Assembly (NCBI RefSeq): GCF_000283155.1
Contig: NW_004454173.1
Location: forward strand, 8,576,132 to 8,640,131
Source: Ceratotherium simum simum
Taxonomy: Eukaryota; Chordata; Mammalia; Perissodactyla; Rhinocerotidae
DNA: 64,000 bases
Reading direction: 5' to 3'
Positions 35,660 to 49,290 of the stretch are shown piece after piece. The translations under genes and the position numbers were made by a program. Numbering within the stretch: the first letter of the stretch is position 1; each line of letters opens with the position of its first letter. The notes under the pieces were generated by a model. That model saw only the letters and a list, made by a program, of their open reading frames with translations, searched no databases and had not been told where the DNA came from.

Positions 35660-36500
35660 AATAAGTTATGAAACCCAGTAGCTATAAAGATTGATAGATT
35701 TGACTATATAAAAATATGCAAGTTACCATAAACAAAACTTTAAAAAAATGGGCAATGATATTTGCAACCAATATAACAAATTACTACTATCCATAATGCG
35801 TAATGAACTTCTAAAAAGTGATAGAAAAAATAACTCATTTTAAAATCGGTAAAACATGTGACTAGGCAACAGAAGAAATACAAATGGCCATTAAACATGT
35901 GTTTTTTAAAGCTTAATCTCATTAAAATCAAGAAATGAAGTTAAAACAATGAGATCATTTTTCCCTAGCAGACTGGCAAGAATATAAGGATGATTACATC
36001 TACCCTGAACAAGGAAGCCAAATGGATACTCTCATACCCGAATGGTGGGAGTATAAATTGGTACAGCCTTTTTGGAGGGCAGTTGCTCAACATCTATTTA
36101 AATTTATACACTTTAACACAGCATTTCTACTTCTAAAAATTTATCCTAAATAAACACTCCTACAAGTGTGCAAATAATGTTCATTACTCCATTGTTTGAA
36201 GTTTCAAAAAATTAGAAACAACCTAAATGTTCATGGAGAGGACTAATTAAATTATGTTACATCTTTATAATGGGATTTTATGTAACCATTACAGAGAATA
36301 AGGCAGCTCTATAGGATGTAGAAATATATCCAAAATATTTGTTAAGTGAGAAAAGGAAGTTCCTTCATAATATGTGTTAGTGTAGCATTGAGAAGATAAG
36401 ATTGGAAGACTGTGAACCTGTCATTGTTTTCTCTGTAAGTTTTTCAGGAATGATTGAATTTTATATAATGAAAATATTACTTTTATAATCAAAAAAAGAA
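35660..36500 (+). mobile_element. Old L1 fragment: end of ORF2 plus 3' UTR
   Basis: Reads in order through the last part of ORF2: ATGGGCAATGATATTTGCAA, ATACAAATGGCCATTAAACA, GGTGGGAGTATAAATTGGTA, AAATTAGAAACAACCTAAAT, then a 3' UTR with TATATAATGAAAATATTAC. Frames are broken by many stops. Confidence 0.8.
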
Positions 36501-36524
36501 ATAATTTTAAAAGATAAAAATTCT

Positions 36525-36845
36525 TTTTATTTTTTTTATTTTTTTTATTTTTGTGTGTGTGAGGGAGATCAGCCCTGAGCTAACATCCGTGTTAATCCTC
36601 CTCTTTTTGCTGAGGAAGACCGGCTCTGAGCTAACATCTATTGCCAATCCTCCTCCTTTTTTTTCTTCCCCAAAGCCCCAGTAGATAGTTGTATGTCATA
36701 GTTGTGCATCCTTCTAGTTGCTGTATGTGGCACGCGGCCTCAGCATGGCCAGAGAAGCAGTGCGTCGGTGCGCGCCCGGGATCCGAACCCAGGCCGCCAG
36801 TAGCTGCACGCGTGCACTTAACCGCTAAGCCACTGGGCCGGCCCT
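36525..36845 (-). mobile_element. ERE-type SINE, antisense, full length
   Basis: A poly-T/TTTTATTT start, reverse ERE tail, reverse head ending in GGGCCGGCCCT. The target-site duplication is 16 bp and perfect: AAAAGATAAAAATTCT at 36509-36524 and 36846-36861. This is the longest clean duplication in the window. Confidence 0.95.
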
Positions 36846-37539
36846 AAAAGATAAAAATTCTATCATAAACATTTCTCTGTGTTTTTAGTCCTTCATAAAA
36901 TTTTGGCATCTTGCATAAAATTCTGTCATGGATGTACCATATTTTATTTAGCCATTCCCCTATTAATAAATAATTTAGTTTGTTTCCAAATTTTGCTTTT
37001 ATGTGTGATGCAGCAACAAATATCTGCGTAAAATAAAATGCTTAAGTTTACACTCACAAGAGCATTACATCCTGTGGCAGAGATTGAGAGTTTAATTTAG
37101 ACAGAATCCATGAGAAGATTTTGAATATAAAAGGTTAACATGTTCTAATCATTTTAAACCTTAACAAAACTATAGATGGCCAACCTGGAGGCAAGAAAGT
37201 TGTGTCCCTGTTTCCCTGGGCACTCCGCTATGCCACCCACTCTGGCTGTAATTTATTGCTAGTGTTTGTGGTCTTAGTGTGAAAAAGACTAGGAATCTTA
37301 TCCTCAGGATACTCTTCCCAAGGCTTAGTCCCAAGCCCTCTCCTTGTTCCATTTCCTCTCCCCAGGTGAACTCATCCACAGCCAGCTAATGACTGTCAAA
37401 TTTATATCTCCAGCCTGGCCTTCCTGAGAGTTCTAGCCATGTATATTCAGCTGCCTATTAAACATCTCTACTTGGGTGTCTGAAAAAATAGCTCAAAATG
37501 TCCAAAATAAATTCTGTGAGCCAGAACATGCTCACACCT

Positions 37540-37940
37540 CCTTTCCTTTTACCCTCTATATCCTTCCTTTACCAAATCCCATTTCTTTTTTCCCCATAAT
37601 AGTTCTTGATCCATCCAATTCTCTTTACCTTACTGCCCCACCCTAGTCCATGCCACTATCATTTCTTTTCTGGGTATTCCAATGGCTTCCCAACTGGTCA
37701 CTTCATGTTCTATCTCATCCTCTCTCATCTGCTATCCATGTTGTAGCTGGAAGCTTGTTGTAAAATCACAAATTAATGCCATCCTTCTCCTGCGTAAGAC
37801 TTTTCAATGGTTTCTCTTTCCTCTTGGGCTAAAGACTGAATTCCTCACTGGCCCATGCCGTATCAGGCTCCTGCTCTCTCCTGTCTCCTTCCGTAGTCTG
37901 AGCCCCTTGCGTACCACCTGGCTCATGAATGATACTCAGA
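37540..37940 (+). repeat. L2-like LINE fragment
   Basis: Pyrimidine-rich sequence with L2-type 3' order: CAATGGCTTCCCAACTGGTC, CCATCCTTCTCCTGCGTAAG, GGCTAAAGACTGAATTCCTC, then TCTGAGCCCCTTGCGTACCA. It is diverged; assignment is from memory of the L2 consensus. Confidence 0.5.
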
Positions 37941-38584
37941 GTTTTGTTGGGTGGGTGAATGGATGATGGTAGGTAATACATGTATGGCACTGCTTCTAAC
38001 TTGTAATGAAGCCATTTTTTAGGCTTTTGCTATTTCAGTGGCTTTTAAAAATTCTTTTACAAATTTAATACAATCAGTCTTGCTTTGAAAAAATTTCAAG
38101 TTTATATAAACCCAGACACTCAAAACACAAGCCAACCCTAAATGGTTTTGTTCTGAAATTAAGATCATAATCTAAATTCAGTCTCTTGGCAAATGTCAGT
38201 TCTTAACACTTGCCCACATGCCAGCCTCTCCTGCTTAGAAGGGGACAGTGAATTATTTTCTGAATGTTTGACCACTAGGAAGAGATTTGCTATGCACTCC
38301 CCTGTTCCTGTACTTTCATGGATTGTGTAAAATCTATTGAACTTCTCCATGCACAAGCTAAAAATCAAAGCAAAAAAATTATTTTTGGAGAATTTTGATA
38401 ATACATTTAATAGTGGTGTGCACAAAAATATCCTTTTGTCATAGTTCAGTCGTGGGATATTTATTGATTCTCGGATGGTTCTTGTTTTGGTCGGTGAAGT
38501 CCTCTCAGGAAACAGTCTACTAGGAGAATTAGCTAGTGATACGACACCGCTACGTAGAAGAGAGTGTGCCTACTGTAGTGAGTT

Positions 38585-38800
38585 GTAAGCCCAGGCCTTG
38601 GAGGGAGATGAGCAGAACTGAGTTCAAATCCTGGCTTTACACCTGGCTAACTAAATGATGTTGGCATAGATCCTACTTTATAGGGTTGTTTTGAGGATGA
38701 AATAAAATAACATGGATTAACCACTTAGCATTTGAATAACCAATGTATGTTAGCGTCTAATGACACTATTATCATCATTATCATTATTATTATCCACAGA
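38585..38800 (+). repeat. MIR SINE remnant with a short ATT-rich microsatellite
   Basis: MIR core: GAACTGAGTTCAAATCCTGG, CTTTACACCTGGCTAACTAA, TATAGGGTTGTTTTGAGGAT. It ends in an imperfect ATC/ATT repeat at about 38767-38795. Confidence 0.7.
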
Positions 38801-38919
38801 AGGTTTTTTTCAGGTTCTCTGGATATGTACACACATACACACCCCAAATGAACAAACAGACAAAGAGCAATATACTTACAATAGTATATTGACTGTGTAT
38901 TTTATGATAACTGATATCA

Positions 38920-39380
38920 AAGTGATACTTTATTGAAGAATTCTTGCCTTTTAGATTCAGATATTAAAATATTTATAGATGAGGGGCCAGCCCCATGGCC
39001 TAGTGGTTAAATTCAGCACACTCCACTATGGCCGCTCGGGTTTGGTTCCTGGGAGCTGACCTATACTACTCATCAGCAGCCATGCTGTGGGGGTGACCCA
39101 TATACAAAATAGAGGAAGACTGGCATAGATGTTAGCTCAAGGCGAATCTTCCTCAGCAAAAAAATAATATTTATAGATGAGATGATTTCATGTCTTGGAT
39201 TTACTTCAAAATATGAAAAAAAGATGGTTCAAGAAGGGAGTAATGTAGAGTGAAATAAGATTGGGTGTGCACTGGTAGCTGCTGATGCTGTGTGATCACT
39301 ATGGAAGTTTTCACAGGATTCTCTATACTTTTGTATATGTTTGAAATTTTCCATGATAAAAAAATTTGAAAACACATTAA
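38920..39380 (+). mobile_element. L1 3' UTR interrupted by an ERE
   Basis: Left part GATATTAAAATATTTATAGATGA, right part resuming with ATGATTTCATGTCTTGGATT and ending TGTATATGTTTGAAATTTTC with an A-rich tail. This is typical old L1 3' UTR sequence. The ERE sits at the junction. Confidence 0.7.
38983..39165 (+). mobile_element. ERE-type SINE, short subtype, sense
   Basis: Head GGGGCCAGCCCCATGGCCTA, a decayed B-box region, a single tail motif GATGTTAGCTCA and a short A-run. The target-site duplication AATATTTATAGATGA lies at 38968-38982 and 39166-39180. It is more diverged than the long EREs here. Confidence 0.9.
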
Positions 39381-39384
39381 AAAT

Positions 39385-42300
39385 AGTTGTTGAATAGCCT
39401 TAGATTCACTCTTGTTCAAGGATCCAGCTCTCAACTCACTTTCCTTTATTTCTTTTGGAAGAGTAACTGATTCCAGTAATCTAAGCAGTAAGACTCATGT
39501 CATTCTGTTTTATGACTCTCAGAATAGCTCATGGTGGTAACAAAATAAATATAACTTCTTTGTCTTCACCCACTTTGGAATCCTCTTTGAAACTTCTGTG
39601 GGCATTTGAAGTAACTCTGATTACCCAGCAAGGACAATGTACCTTTCAGGCAACCAAGGAGGATAAAGTAACTCTTTCTACTCTTCTGTGCTTGCATGAC
39701 CAAAGGTATAGCTATTAAATACCGGTGCTCAATGAGCTAATGAATGATGAGCCCGTAATTGTGTATTGGGCGTTTGGGGATTTGAGCCTCTGCCCTGTAT
39801 GCACTTGCCGTCTTCGTTGTGTAGCCTTGTTAAGTTTGGCTGCTGAGTTACGTGTTGGCACGGAGGCTGCAGAGCTCCAGAGCCAGAGACTGACCTCTGC
39901 ATAGTTCAAATACAAGTCAGGAGTCATAGGGTGATTTTTTCGCTTTTACTTTGTTTTCTTTTTAATGAAGATAACGATTTACCCTTAGAGTGGAAGCTGA
40001 CCGTGGCCATAAATGGCTCTGTAGCTTTTGGGTCTGTTTGACTAACTGTCTCAGTGTCCTGCTTCCATCTGGATGCAAGCTAGGGGAAAGCTTCATGTTG
40101 GGTCCTCTCTGCTTTATAACTGCCTCTCCTAAAGCTGTTTCCCTTCTCCAGCTTCACTAAAGCAAAGAATTTGAACATACATTTCAGGATTCCTCTTTTC
40201 CCTCCAGACTCTGTCTCTAAGGGGTAAAGCACATGGCCTTTTATAAATTCGATTACTTTGGAACAAGAGTCCCGGTGAGGTTTATGGAACTTCCGTCCTT
40301 CACCTAAAAATTAGACAGGCTCAGACTTGACCAGGGCAGCTCACTGTTGTCCATCTGAGATGCTTCTGTTTCTCTCCTTGGTCAGCACCTTCTGCCAGGA
40401 CCAAGCTTGAGCTGGGGAAAAATAAGGCTCAGCCTGAGCTAAGGGGGAGACAGGTGCACAGACAGAGCCTTCTGGCATACAGTGCAGGTGTGCTGTCATA
40501 GAGGAATGAACTGGGTGCTCTAAGGGCAGAGTTGACATCTGGGACTTCAGGATTGACCTCACAGTGGAGATGTGAGATATTTTGGCTCAGGGCAGAACTG
40601 ATAGCCTGGGATTATGTTATGTTCTTAATCGAATCTCTTTGGCATCCCAATTTGAGCGTTTTGTCCTTTTAGATAGCACTTGATATGAAACCAGCAATGG
40701 CATTTCCCTCAGGGCTGGTAGAGTTGTGAGAATGCCTAAAATTAGACTGAAAAGTCAGGATTGAGGTGCTTAACCTGCCTCCGTGCCCTCGGGAATCCTA
40801 TGACCAGGATGAATTGCATCCCTTGTGCTGCTCAGTTCTGTCTCCTGAGCAGTGGGGCTGTGCTCCACGACTTCTCTGTGCAGAGGGCATTGTGATGAGC
40901 AGCTTACGAAACTGATTGCAAAGCACTTTTCTCTCCCTGAACAATTCCTGCTACCCATGACAGCAGGTGAGTAAGAAGCAATCAACCTCTTACCTGGAGT
41001 GTTAGTCACCGGCTCTCTTGAGCAATCACAGGTCAGCTCTTTAGACCGTTGTGGGATTCTGTTAGCACTTGTTTCTGTGACCCAACAAAATCCTGTCCGA
41101 GCCCTTAGCAGACGTAACGGCTTCAGGAGAATTCAGAAACTCAAGTAACCTTGTTTGGCAATGTGAGGAAGTCACAGTGCTCTGGGCACAGGTCCACATG
41201 GGCCTGGACCACTGGGCTAGACTGTGGTGCGGATAAAGCTGTCCCCCAGCTCAGAGCCCCCACGGCCTTGGTCTCTCCTGGGGCCACAGACTATAATCTC
41301 TATAACCTTGGCCTGTCAGCCAGCCGCCTGTAATGTTTGCCATCACTCCCAGAGGAGCCAGACAACCAGGCACTCACAGGGCCTTGAGTCTGAAGCTACT
41401 TCTAGAAGAACAACTGAGAGAGACTGTGCTCCTGGCCGTGGCCTCCCTCATGTGTACGTGACCACAGTCATCCTCACCCCCTACCCTGTGCTCTTGTGAT
41501 CCCACCTTCACATGGGTTAAATAAATCTTGCTCATATCGTTTGTGTGTGGTGGAGGCAGAGGAGGAGGAAACAGTTTCCACAGACCACAGCCCACTAGTC
41601 ACTTGTGTGGAAGTAGGATTCTGCGTGGAGAAGGGGGCCGGAGCGGACTGGGAGGCTGAGGCTGGATTTGGTTTAGAGGTGGAGAAGGCTTGCATTTCTG
41701 CAGTGGGTGCACAGGTACCCTGCACACCTTTGCCTTACAACCCTTATACCTGGGAGACTGCCCCCTGGGACACAGGAGCAGAGAGGTCTGGTCTGTGCTC
41801 CCACTGACCCATGCCAAGAAAACTCTGCTGCCTTAACCTCACTTATCGGGGATTCCTAGAAAACAGGACTTTGTTTTCATTCCTGGGTGTCTTCCAGTGA
41901 CCGCTGCCTGTGAGACCTGCGTGGTCAGGCTGTATCAACTCACAGGGCATGGTGTGGAAACCAGTCAGTCCTCGTCTGTCATCACCTACCTCCTCCAAGC
42001 TGCAACGTGATCCTGGGCTGGACGAGACCAGCATTTTCCAACGGGCCAAGCAGGCCAACAGACCTTTATTCTCAGAGCAGGGATAGGAGAACAGAACCAT
42101 GAGTGCCCTGACACAGCCCGCTGTGGATGTGAAGGTGCAGAACTGCAGTCAGCTGTGGTGACTGTGGACATGCCCCCGTGAGGGGACACCGTCACTCCCA
42201 GGATGCCGTGCCATGGCAGCCCCCTACACGGCAGTTGAGTGCACATCTCCAGATCAAGGAATCACCTACCATCCCCTGCTAGCTGTGCAGCCTGCTCCTC

Positions 42301-42740
42301 ACCGCAAGCCCATGAGCATGTCATTCCTTGGCAAAGCATAAAGGTGTCACCCAATAGGCGAGATTGCTTCTCTTATCCTCTCCAGGCTGAGCCTGGCGGC
42401 TGGCAGTTGTCATTCTGTAGGACCATTTCCCAGCCTGCCCTGGTGACAGGCCTCCCTCTGTAACAGTGCCTGGGTGATGGCGACGGGAAAACTGGGTGCT
42501 AGAGGCCCGTGTTGGGGAGCGGGTGTTTGAGGAGAGCACCAGCTTTCGTCTGTAGACAGTTTTATCCATGTCTGACTGTCTTCTTGCCTGCATTGAGGCC
42601 TTGTACCAAACAGTTCTGCTGCTGGAAATGTGCTTCCCTTAAGTGGATTCTGATCCTAGGGGTTGAAGGAGGAACGGGAAGTGCCCTTGTCCTTGGCACA
42701 CCATAATCTTCTACGTAATCCCTGTGTACCTGGGATGTAC
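39385..42740. other. Intron without recognised features
   Basis: Read on both strands. Overlapping short frames cluster at 41150-42600, where GC is higher, but none resembles a known protein. A TTAAATAAATCTTGCTCATA string near 41518 is faintly LTR-like; no LTR boundaries could be found. Confidence 0.4.
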
Positions 42741-42879
42741 CTACATAAACCCCGGTTTTACTCCTGTTTGTCTTTTCCTGTTATTGGCATCCCCACTAAG
42801 TCACTAAATCTAAGGCAGAAGCCAAGGATTCATCATTTCTACGGCTTCTCCCTCTCCACCTCTAAGTGGTCGTCAAACC

Positions 42880-43510
42880 TTATTACTGACTGTGTTGCCA
42901 CCAAGGTACTGCCAACTGACCCCTTACTTTCTGTTCCATTTGTCGCTGTCCAAGTTCAGGTCTTAACGTCTTCTCCCTGGACTGTTTCAGCTCCTCTAGC
43001 TGATCTTCTCTGTCCAGCTGGGAACCTGTTACTCTGTAATTAGAGAGCTTTGATGGGTTGCTTTTGCCTAATAGCTAAATATCAGAATTCCTTAGTGTGG
43101 CATTCAGGGCCTGTCACAGTTTAGACCTAACTTTCCTTTCTAGCCCTGGCATTTTGATGGCCCCAGTGTTCCAGGTTGGCCCCTTCTCCAGCCTCGCTTC
43201 ACCACATGGGGTTCCTGAGCCCATATGCACATCACCCCTCTGCATCTGCCCCCTGCACCGGCCCCATCCACCTGCCCACAGTGACCTTCTCAAACCCCTC
43301 CCTGTCTGCAAGACTCTGACTCAGACTTTAAGACCCAGCTCAATATCTATTTCTACTGTGGAACTATCCCTCTCTCCTCCCCCTGGAAGGAATCAATTAT
43401 TCCCTTTTGTGTTTCTCTCTCAGCACTTGGTTCATACTTTCATCATGCCACTTATATTGTACAACAGTTGGTTCTCTCTCTCCCTCTCTTTCCCTTTCTT
43501 CCTCCCCCCC
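42880..43510 (+). repeat. L2-like LINE fragment
   Basis: Order of L2 3' sequence: AATTCCTTAGTGTGGCATTC, AGGGCCTGTCACAGTTTAGA, CTTTAAGACCCAGCTCAATA, CTTTTGTGTTTCTCTCTCAG. The end runs into a pyrimidine tract and the microsatellite at 43515. Confidence 0.55.
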
Positions 43511-43514
43511 ATCA

Positions 43515-43580
43515 ATGTATCTATATGTAGATGTGTATGTATATAGACACACACACTCATACACATATATCTATATCTAA
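43515..43580. repeat. Compound TATG/CA/TATC microsatellite
   Basis: Imperfect tandem TAGATGTGTATGTATATAGA, then (AC)n, then ATATATCTATATCTA. It is likely polymorphic by slippage. Confidence 0.75.
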
Positions 43581-44011
43581 GTATCCTAAACAGGTATTTA
43601 TTGAGTGCAGTATGCTAGGCACAATGGTGAACCAAATCAACCTGATCCCTCCTTCACAGAGCTTATAGTCTAACAAATATTTGTCTCCCTGTTACACTGT
43701 GATCCTTGGGGAGAAAGATCATCTGTACTCTTGATGGCTGTCACAGTCCCTGGCACACAGTGGCCACTTGCTCCAGGAATGTTCACTAAGTGAACTCCAG
43801 TGGGCAGAGATAGATGCCAGAGTGGGGGACGGGGTAGGTTGATGTCTTATGGGTACAAGGTAAGTGGGAAGCCTAGAAAAGTCACACTCTGCCCTCAGTT
43901 TCTAAAGAGCAGCCTGCATTTTTATATGTGGTTAGCCCATTCATATGGAACCATCATCTAGAAACCATGAGACAAATTTTGAGAGTTGATCTAAATTTTT
44001 TGTCCAGATAA

Positions 44012-44949
<938 letters not shown>

Positions 44950-45138
44950 ATCCTCCAGGAGATGCTCTATGGGCCTGCAGTAGATTGGTGGGCCATGGGT
45001 GTGTTACTCTACGAGATGCTCTGCGGTCATGCGCCCTTCGAGGCAGAGAACGAAGATGACCTCTTTGAGGCCATACTGAACGATGAAGTGGTCTACCCTA
45101 CATGGCTCCATGAAGATGCCACAGGAATCCTGAAATCT
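44950..45138 (+). CDS. PRKCH: PRKCH coding exon C: C-lobe helices F to G
   Basis: This 189-bp exon encodes 63 codons in phase 0 on both sides. It follows APE with [17 protein letters not shown], the alpha-F region whose Asp anchors the kinase core, then [20 protein letters not shown] and a C-lobe stretch ending ATGILKS. The donor is GTAAGT at 45139. The sequence matches the PRKCH family over its whole length as I recall it. The next residues of the kinase (the FMTKNP-type segment and the AGC tail) are on exons beyond 64000. The longer open frame continuing past 45138 to 45543 is intron read-through and not coding. Confidence 0.97.
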
Positions 45139-45139
45139 G

Positions 45140-47585
45140 TAAGTTTGGCTTGGCCAGCCAGCTTTCAGCCTACTGCAAACAAGCTTGTTCTATGTGCTTC
45201 TTGTGTGTTTTTTTCAATACCTCCCACCAGTAAGCTACCAGCTCCAACTGAAATTTGTATTTTAATCTGTAGAATCAAAGAATCAGAGCTCTCCCTGGCT
45301 GTTTTCCTCTCTTATGCGGTAGTCATTTATGGGCCAACTGCAATAGCAATTGATAGCCTTATTTGCCAAATAGCAAGTATTTCTAGCACCTGTGGCTTTA
45401 GTGTAGGCAAAGCGATGCTCCTGCTTCATCCCATCAGGACACACCAGCGTGCTGGGTCAAGAGTGCCATTCCCACTTCGTTACAATACTGATTGTGTTCT
45501 GTCAGCATTGTCTAAGGTGCAGGACAAAAGGGCCTTTCCCTGAGTGCTGGGAGAGGAAAAGAGAGGTTTTCCAAACTTCTGCAGATCTCTTTTGCTATCC
45601 TCGTACAAGCCAGGTGCCAGGCCCAAGATTCAGGAGCAGTAGTAATGTCACGTTGAAAAGTCTTTCCTGCGTGCACGTAAGGCACTACGCTGGAAGCCTT
45701 CTTTTGAAGTGAGGAAGAAACATGGATTTGATGCCTTTATGTTGAAAATAAGAAAGCACATGTAATTTGGGTCAGCTCTGTAACGACATTAGTTGAATTT
45801 GAAAATCATGTGTTATCACCTACTGTATGCACAGGAGGAAGAAAGATGAATAAAATGTCTCTTCTTCAAATAGGGAAAAATCAGAACAATCTGTTCTCTG
45901 TTGGATAGTATCTATGGGATAAGAATTACTTTTCTCAAGTAATATCCTTTCCAATGATTTGAGACAAAAAACTAAATGTGGGAAACATTAGCTACCTTGT
46001 TGAAACTCTTGTCTCTCTTCAAAAATCTCCAGTCAGATAATCAGTGCCATTTCAAGAACATTTTGTGTGCGGGTCACTGTGTACTGGGGCTGAAGGCATG
46101 ATTGTCCCTGAGAATTCTCCATGTCCCTAAAAGAAAAATAATCACAGAAATCCTTCTCAGGCAAATGTTGCCAAAGTGAATCGTAATTTATAACTTGATT
46201 CTCAAGTTCAGGTGCCAATACTCTCTTGATATCGAGGAAGCACTAATCTAAGAAATGAAAGTGAAGTACTTTTGGATTCTACCAAATGTCTCTATCTAGC
46301 ATGTTTTCATAAGAACAAGTTAGTTGTATATTTACTAGAATTAGGCTGAAGAAACCAAGAATGTGGTTCTTACAACTTTATGAATAAAAAAATCAGGGAG
46401 AAAGGCTTATCTTTGTAGATTTATGCCCTAAGGTTTCTTAACTTCTGGAAGGGAAATGCACTCACCTTGGCTGGCCCCAGATAACTTTGATGACCTGATC
46501 TGTGATAACACAATCTAATCATGCTACAGAGTCCAGCTTACTTTGCATTATTATTTTCCCAGTTCCAACGTCCAGAATCTGGCTTTTTGTGATTCTCCGT
46601 GCATGCAAATCCCCCGAGGCCTACAACCACCACCATCGTAATACTAATGGTTTTTCATGGTGCACATATTTAGTCCAATTACTCTAGCTGATTTAGCATT
46701 TTTAATGTTTAAAAGAAGGACCCCAGAGTTTATAATTCAAATGAACATGCTAGTTCAAGCCATAAAGAAATGTGCATTGTTGGCTTTGGTGTATAAAAGT
46801 CACTGTGCTTGGTACCATGGAGGGCAGGAAATAAAAGTCAGTCTGGGCCTTGAGAAGGTTTAATGTTCTCTGTTTAGGAATTAACCATCCAGTTCGGTGT
46901 TTCTCTGATCAATACCTCACACCTTTTGAATCCAGGGCCAGTAGAAATCTTAAGAGGTCACATCATCATTTGAGTTGCACATCACCCACATCTGCTTCTC
47001 TTAAATTTTTTCTTCAAATTTGTAAAAGTCCTCAACCTCTTTCTAGTGTTGCAGAATCCTCTTGAGAGAGTTCTTCCCGACTAAATCTGGGACCTAGATC
47101 TCACCCCCTATCTAATCCCTATGAAACCTAGAGGAGGTACTGAGCAAGGTTAAGATCCATGTAGAACTATTAAGACAGTTTCTTCTTAATCAGATAAATC
47201 CTGTTAGTTTAAGCTGTATCTTTGATGTATATAAAAATGTTTTGGTAACTGGAATGTATGTTATCCAGTAATATCTGCCTCCACAGTCTTTGTTCTGAGA
47301 GAAAACAGAGCCTCTGGTGCCTAAAGAGAATGTAATCTTCAGTGGAGACTCAGTTGCTCCCTTTCTTTGCAGATTCACTTCTGGGAAACCGTGAACCTCT
47401 TCATTTCCCTTTCTTTTGGCTCCTCTCTAGTGCCAGCTGCTCAGCTGGATAGCCAGCACGTGAGATCGCGCTGCGTCGCTGACCTGGCACTGGTTTTCCT
47501 AAGTGGCCCTCTGTGTTCTCTGTGGGGTGTCTCTCCGTGGGAAGGAGCGTGGGCTTCACTCAGCGGTGGCTTACCTCCCAGCTCT
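45140..47585. other. Intron without recognised features
   Basis: No repeat, RNA gene or coding segment was recognised on either strand. Composition is ordinary. Confidence 0.45.
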
Positions 47586-47589
47586 GTTA

Positions 47590-47750
47590 AACGTTCCGGC
47601 TGAGTGACCTCAGTGACCTACCGCACCTCTCAGTGTCCTTGCTTGTAAAATGGAGGTAATAAAATCCATGCCATAGGGTTATTGTCCAGATTAAACGAAT
47701 TAATACGCGTAATCCACCCAGGAACACAATAAGCATTCTGTTTCTTCCTC
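47590..47750 (+). repeat. MIR SINE remnant
   Basis: MIR core and tail: GCTTGTAAAATGGAGGTAAT, GCCATAGGGTTATTGTCCAG, then AACACAATAAGCATTC. Confidence 0.7.
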
Positions 47751-48054
47751 CTTCACAGAGTGTGCCTTAAAAGTGATATTCTGAAAACACTTGAAAATTG
47801 TGTCAGATAAAATTACTAAAAATCATTCACCGAGAGGATTTCTGGGACAATTTTGTACATTTCTGCCTCCATGTCTAAAAATAAAATGCTTAGATGCTAT
47901 AGCTGAGGCAGTTCAGCTCTTCTTTGCAGAAGGCAGAGACATTCAAGCAGAAGTGTGATCAGGGAAGAGAAAGGAAACCGTTAGGAGCACTCCAGACTGG
48001 AGGAGAAGTGCCAGAGGAAGGCCCCAAGGCACGTGAGGGGTGAGAAACCTGCCT

Positions 48055-48245
48055 CCAGAGCCGAGCTGTCTGAGGGCAAATCTGGGCTCTTGCACTTGCT
48101 GGCTGTGTGACCTTGGGCAAGTGGCGTAATTTTGCCACGCCTCAATTGCCTCTTCTGTACAGCTCGCATCCGAGCTAGTGCAAGGAGGAGACTTGGAACA
48201 GTGCTCAGCACAGAGTAGGTGCTCAGGACGTGGCCACTGCTGTCA
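48055..48245 (+). repeat. MIR SINE remnant
   Basis: Well kept MIR core: TTGCACTTGCTGGCTGTGTG, ACCTTGGGCAAGTGGCGTAA, CAATTGCCTCTTCTGTACAG, ACAGTGCTCAGCACAGAGTA. Confidence 0.85.
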
Positions 48246-48429
48246 TCAGCGAGACCTGGGCCTGTGAAATGATTTTTAGACTCTTTGCCCTCTTCTATGA
48301 AAAATGATTACTTCGTTTATTGAATTAGGAGGCGGATTTAAGATATCAAGTCACGCCTTACAAACCATTCAGACTGCTTTCTGGCCCTAATTGCAACTTG
48401 ATTTAATCAGACCAATATGGTTATTTTAT

Positions 48430-49290
48430 TGCAGGAAGAACTTTCAAGATTGTTCATTCCAATCCCCTCATTTTATAGATGAGGAAACTGAGACCCAGAG
48501 AAATGGTGACTCACCAAAGGCCATTCAGCAGATTACTTAAAACAAATAAATTGGAACCCTTGTGCATCACTCATGGGAGTGTAAAATGGTGCAGCCACTG
48601 TGGAAAATGGTATGGCAGGCAGTTCCTCAAAAAATTAAACATGGAACTGAGAATTACCATATGATCTAGCAGTTCCATTTCTGGATATATCCAAAAGAAT
48701 TGAAAGCAGGGACTCGAACAGATATTTGCACGCCAATGTTCACAGCAACATTATTCACAATATATAAAAGGTGGAAGCAACCCAAGTGTCTAGCAACAGA
48801 AGAATGGGTAAACAAAGTGTGGTATATACATACAATGGGTTATTATTCAGCCTTAAAAAGAAAGGAAATTCTGATACATGTTACAACAAGGATGAACCTT
48901 GAAGGTATTATGCTTAATGAAATAAGCCAGGCACAAAAGGACACATGTATGATTCCACTTATGTGAGATACCTAGAATAGTGACATCCATAGAGACAAAA
49001 AGCAAAATGGTGGTTTCCAGGGGGGCTAGGGGGTAAGAGTTAGTGTTTAAGGGTACGGAGTTTTAGTTTTGGAAGATGAAAAAAGTTCTGGAGATGGATG
49101 GTGGTGATGATTGGACAATAATGTGAATATACTTAATGCCATTGAACATACACTTAAAAGTGGTTAAGATGGTAAATTTTATGTTCTGTATATTACATCA
49201 CAATTGAAAAAAAAAAAAAAACCCTGGGATCAGAATCCATATTTTCCTGACTCCCAGTCCAGGGTTCTGAGCTAGACTACATCTGACCAT
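48430..49290 (-). repeat. MIR-like or related old repeat, split by an L1
   Basis: Left piece (48430-48540) has TTTTATAGATGAGGAAACTG and AGACCCAGAGAAATGGTGAC. The right piece (49222-49290) resumes with CCCTGGGATCAGAATCCATA and TCCTGACTCCCAGTCCAGGG. They join into one reverse MIR-type element interrupted by the L1. Confidence 0.6.
48541..49221 (+). mobile_element. L1 3' end with ORF2 C-terminal relic
   Basis: A 5'-truncated L1 with the end of ORF2, a 3' UTR and a poly-A tail (49207-49221). The frame at 48700-48966 keeps the typical ORF2 C-terminal order: ATEEWVNKVWYI, MGYYSALKRKE, MNLEGIMLNEISQAQK. It is a transposon relic and not a host gene. The insertion target is the old repeat at 48430-49290. 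Confidence 0.88.

Larger units (their letters stand above)
35385..37030 (+). repeat. Old A/T-rich interspersed repeat split by an L1 and an ERE
   Basis: Outer pieces (35385-35655 and about 36862-37030) are the same family as 13733-14815: GGTTATCAAAATAGTACATA, CACCCAGAAATAGACTTTTA, then after the insertions GGATGTACCATATTTTATTT, AGCCATTCCCCTATTAATAA and TTTGTTTCCAAATTTTGCTT. Confidence 0.5.

Noticed and set aside
41510..41545. LTR-like AAATAAATCTTGCTCATATC near a possible polyadenylation signal
   Set aside because: No TG...CA boundaries, paired LTR, primer-binding site or retroviral frames were found around it.
44962..45543. 193-codon frame starting inside exon C
   Set aside because: Residues after 45138 are intron read-through past a GTAAGT donor; the real PRKCH product splices there.
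48700..48966. 88-codon frame with clear protein-like sequence
   Set aside because: It is the C-terminal relic of L1 ORF2, followed by an L1 3' UTR and poly-A, not a host gene.
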